Shown here in pieces: positions 61,631-64,000 of a stretch of 64,000 bases of DNA. Made by a program: the position numbers and the translations under genes. The stretch is from positions 1-64,000 of the forward strand of contig CAYOFI010000004.1 of the NCBI GenBank assembly GCA_964403335.1, in the 5' to 3' direction. The notes beneath the pieces are model-generated. The model was not told the DNA's origin. It ran no database searches and was given only the letters and a program-made list of their open reading frames with translations. Numbering within the stretch: position 1 is the first letter of the stretch; each line of letters starts with the position of its first letter. The DNA comes from CAZYAK01 sp964403335. GTDB taxonomy: Bacteria > Patescibacteriota > Gracilibacteria > Peribacterales > Peribacteraceae.

Positions 61631-63094
61631 TCATCGCCGCTTTGCCCTGAACACGCCTCCGCCCGCCCGCTTATCGAGCAGCAACTGCATATAATCAGCG
61701 GTCACATTCTTGAACGGCGCGGCCACGTCTTGTTCGCGGATATCGAATTCCGCCAGCACGCGCAGTTGTCCGATGGAGCAAATGGAGACTTCGTTGATAT
61801 GGCCGTGGCCGGCCTCGCGCAGTTGGTGGTCCAGCATGTAGCCGCGGAAGTACGCCAGGTCTTTGGCCATCGCGAATTTGAGGGGGTTATGCATATCCAA
61901 GTGCCCGCGCATGACGCGGTACGACGTTCCCCATGCGGACTCCATCACTTTTTCATACAATGCCGGGTCTTTGACCTGCGTGTGCGAAAACGGCGTGTGG
62001 AAGGGGACGCCCAGTGCGATCCGGAGCCGTTTTTCCATCTGATCCACGAACACATCGTAAAACGATCCGCCATTTTCAGCGGTGTGCACGGCAAACACAT
62101 AGTAATCCAGGTTGCGCATCTCGTACTCGCCGCCGAAGTACGTACTGCGGAATCCCGTCTCGTAGCGCATGGCCAAGCCTTCGTAGAGGGTTTCTTCGTC
62201 AATCTTCAGCGGCCCGCCGCCGAACATGAACAACCGCTCGCCGTTCCACGATTGGCGCGCATGGCCTTCGATCTCATGGGCGATCAGTCCCAGGAGCCGC
62301 TCGCCCGTCTCGCGCGAACTTTCCGGCACGAAGACCGTGGGACCCTGCGCGGATTTATCGCGCACATCGATGGCCGTTGCGCGACGGTCGACCACCACTT
62401 GGTAGCCCTCGGTATTCTCCGGCGTGCGCAGTATTCCATACTGCTCCAGCGCCCACTCGAATGCTTCTTTCACGGAAGCGGCATCGAACATCAGCGTGCG
62501 CAGATACTGTTTTTCTTCATCCGAGAGTTTTCCGGGATTGCCTTCCATCGTTTCATTGCGCGCGGTGCGGTTCATGAAGTCTTTTTGTGCAAAGTCATAA
62601 ATCAACGGGTCCACGCCGGGATATTTGTACTGCAACGCCTTGGCGATCTTGGATTCGTCTTTTTCCTGCACACCCAACACCAAATCGCACGTGGCCAAGT
62701 CATCTTTCAGCTTGTAGTAAAACATCAGCTTCATCAGTTTGCTGCTGCGGTCGGGCGTGGGGCAGGAGCGGACGTTTTCCAACATCTCCGTCAGGATCGC
62801 CGGGGCGTCGCCGAGGGGGAAATGTTCGGCGTAATCGTAGACGAAGCCGGGTTGATACGGCCGGTTGTTCCGGAAGGCCGCGAAGAATTTACGTTTCTCG
62901 TTCTGCAGGCTTTTGGGTTCCGCGGTATAAATCTCCACCGGATTCCATGACCCCGTGATGCCCGGCAGGCGCTCGGCAACATTTTTCAGCACCGCGGGCA
63001 GGTCGCTCACCTTCGGCACGGGAAGTTTGCGCACGTGCTTGCCCCGCCGCAGGAAGGCGGCAATCTCGGGGAGCGGTGAGGACGGTTTCTGCAT
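61631..63094 (-). CDS. DUF1704 family metallopeptidase (MATCAP-like)
   Basis: A 487-residue soluble protein of the DUF1704 family. The zinc site is LLGLIAHEIEGHARQSWNG (HExxxH, His273-Glu274-His278), with Glu305 in ETLYEGLAMRYE as the likely third ligand. This HExxxH plus EGLA pattern is that of the human tyrosine carboxypeptidase MATCAP (KIAA0895L). No signal peptide is seen. The substrate in bacteria is unknown. The start at 63094 shares a 90-base divergent promoter region with the PH-domain gene. Confidence 0.85.
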   Translation of the reverse strand: MQKPSSPLPEIAAFLRRGKHVRKLPVPKVSDLPAVLKNVAERLPGITGSWNPVEIYTAEPKSLQNEKRKFFAAFRNNRPYQPGFVYDYAEHFPLGDAPAILTEMLENVRSCPTPDRSSKLMKLMFYYKLKDDLATCDLVLGVQEKDESKIAKALQYKYPGVDPLIYDFAQKDFMNRTARNETMEGNPGKLSDEEKQYLRTLMFDAASVKEAFEWALEQYGILRTPENTEGYQVVVDRRATAIDVRDKSAQGPTVFVPESSRETGERLLGLIAHEIEGHARQSWNGERLFMFGGGPLKIDEETLYEGLAMRYETGFRSTYFGGEYEMRNLDYYVFAVHTAENGGSFYDVFVDQMEKRLRIALGVPFHTPFSHTQVKDPALYEKVMESAWGTSYRVMRGHLDMHNPLKFAMAKDLAYFRGYMLDHQLREAGHGHINEVSICSIGQLRVLAEFDIREQDVAAPFKNVTADYMQLLLDKRAGGGVFRAKRR

Positions 63095-63184
63095 AGGTGA
63101 GCGCAAAGGGCCTGGTATATAGTGACGGTCGGGAGGGCGGTTTCTGTCGGAATACGGTTCCGCGATCCCGGCAAGAAGAGTACC

Positions 63185-63850
63185 ATGACAGGGATGAAGA
63201 TTTTCGCGTTGGAAACCAACGACGACAAGCTGGAAAAGAGCTTTTTGTCGCGTGATGAGGAGGTGATCCTCCGCGTGAAGTTCAGCGGATTTCTCTTTGT
63301 CATGCGCACGTTGCGGACGCTGGTGATTTCCAGCGTATTTGTCGCCGTGGGGATCGGATTGGCCTATCTGCAACTGCCGATCCTGTGGATCACCGTCGCC
63401 CTGTTGGCGGTGTGGTTTTTTGTGACGTTCCTTCCGTGGATAACCGCGTACATCGATTGGAGATATGACACGCTGCTTGTCACCACCGAAGAAGTGGTCT
63501 GGGTGGACCAAAGCTCGCTCTTTCATGTCCATATCCGGCAAATGAACATGGACAACATCGCCAGCGTCTCCGCGGAAACGCAGTATCTGAATTTGTTTCC
63601 GTTCGGGAAGCTGCATTTTGATCTGAAAGAAGGGACCGGCAAGACGCTCATCCTCGGCTATATCCCGCACTCACAGCGTGTCGCATCCATCATCAGCGAC
63701 GGCATCGTCCGTTTCCAGCGGCGCCGTGCCGCCGCAGCGGCAACGGCCGCAGTGGGCGGGTCACCGCAGCAAATTCAACAGGCGCAGGAGAACGCGGCTC
63801 CGACGCCGGGGGAGAAAGTGGCGACGGATGAGGGGGTGGAGAGGAAGTAG
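63185..63850 (+). CDS. bacterial PH-domain membrane protein
   Basis: A 221-residue protein: two transmembrane segments (LVISSVFVAVGIGLAYLQL and LWITVALLAVWFFVTFL) followed by a bacterial PH domain (YDTLLVTTEEVVWVDQSSLF, QMNMDNIASVSAETQYLNLFPFGKLHFDL) and an Ala/Gln-rich cytoplasmic tail. The arrangement is that of YdbS/YdbT-like proteins of unknown function. The start at 63185 is chosen; a downstream Met three codons later is possible. A TATAGT lies about 70 bases upstream. Confidence 0.75.
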   Translation: MTGMKIFALETNDDKLEKSFLSRDEEVILRVKFSGFLFVMRTLRTLVISSVFVAVGIGLAYLQLPILWITVALLAVWFFVTFLPWITAYIDWRYDTLLVTTEEVVWVDQSSLFHVHIRQMNMDNIASVSAETQYLNLFPFGKLHFDLKEGTGKTLILGYIPHSQRVASIISDGIVRFQRRRAAAAATAAVGGSPQQIQQAQENAAPTPGEKVATDEGVERK

Positions 63851-63856
63851 AGCAGT

Positions 63857-64000
63857 AGCAGCCTCACCCCCTACCCCCCCCCTCTCCCTGCGGGGAAGAG
63901 AGAGAATGTATGTTTTTTGTGTTTCTTCAACACGCAAACAAAACATCCAACACCCTCCTTCTCCCCGCAGGGAGAAGGAGCTGGAGGATGAGGCCCCTCA
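63857..64000. repeat. hairpin element, family H (C/G-rich), copy 2
   Basis: The left arm (GCCTCACCCCCTACCCCCCC, CTCTCCCTGCGGGGAAGAG) is complementary to the right arm (CTCCTTCTCCCCGCAGGGAG, AAGGAGCTGGAGGATGAGGC). The centre TATGTTTTTTGTGTTTCTTC resembles that of 12080-12236. The element runs into the window end. Confidence 0.8.

Overview
The window looks like chromosomal DNA of a Candidate Phyla Radiation (Patescibacteria) bacterium. Peregrinibacteria/Peribacteria is my best guess; this is inferred from gene content and style, since no rRNA is present to test it. The DNA is GC-rich, the standard genetic code is used (TGA stops throughout), and genes are densely packed. There is no prophage, insertion sequence or CRISPR array. 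One tRNA-Glu is present. An 18-N assembly gap interrupts the first gene, trmD.

Layout. 0-3.3 kb: trmD, a half-size EamA transporter, a DUF167 protein, an SLH-domain surface protein and a DsbA-like lipoprotein. 3.3-8.2 kb: envelope polysaccharide genes (WecG/TagA-type glycosyltransferase, a WecB-like UDP-GlcNAc 2-epimerase, an O-antigen ligase/polymerase) with gpmA among them. 8.2-10.2 kb: three tandem, probably related exported proteins of unknown function. 10.3-15 kb: a long, eukaryote-type GMP synthase, an ECF sigma factor and its FecR/DUF5667 partner. 15-19.5 kb: efp, gatB and three tandem ECF-like sigma factors. 19.5-25.6 kb: def, a DnaQ-type exonuclease, nth, then nitrogen genes (amtB, glnA) with a TrmB-type regulator opposite. 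26.4-30.6 kb: thyA, folA and folE/folK/folB. 30.6-33.8 kb: a SecD carrying an embedded parvulin PPIase domain, preceded by a lipoprotein that resembles the SecD periplasmic domain. 33.9-39.5 kb: a sugar nucleotidyltransferase, a truncated glycosylphosphotransferase-like protein, a putative metallopeptidase, rlmD, rlmH and CIRCE-controlled hsp20. 39.8-50.8 kb: many lone genes, including a TipAS protein, TMEM175, a cold shock protein, a Janus/Ocnus-like protein, an esterase lipoprotein and a Ser-rich membrane protein. 50.9-64 kb: rlmI, a MerR regulator with its own operator, a DEAD-box helicase, a Ser-repeat protein, an AI-2E family transporter, an ABC exporter, a nitroreductase, bcp, a PRMT-like arginine methyltransferase, DUF1003, a DUF1704 peptidase and a PH-domain protein.

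Two genome-wide habits stand out. First, at least twenty genes have a -10 hexamer (TANNNT) ending 6-9 bases before the start codon and no Shine-Dalgarno sequence, so their mRNAs are probably leaderless. Second, many intergenic spacers are almost completely filled by hairpin elements about 80-150 bp long. Each is built from a short word repeated on one arm and its reverse complement on the other, around an AT-richer centre. At least nine word families share this architecture. Arms often supply the stop codon of the preceding gene, and several elements or half-elements lie in frame inside genes (trmD, the epimerase, the ligase three times, the nucleotidyltransferase).

A third theme is a set of eukaryote-like proteins: the long GMP synthase, a PRMT with double-E and THW motifs, a DUF1704 (MATCAP-like) HExxxH peptidase, a PHPT1/Janus-like protein and an APCDD1-like lipoprotein.
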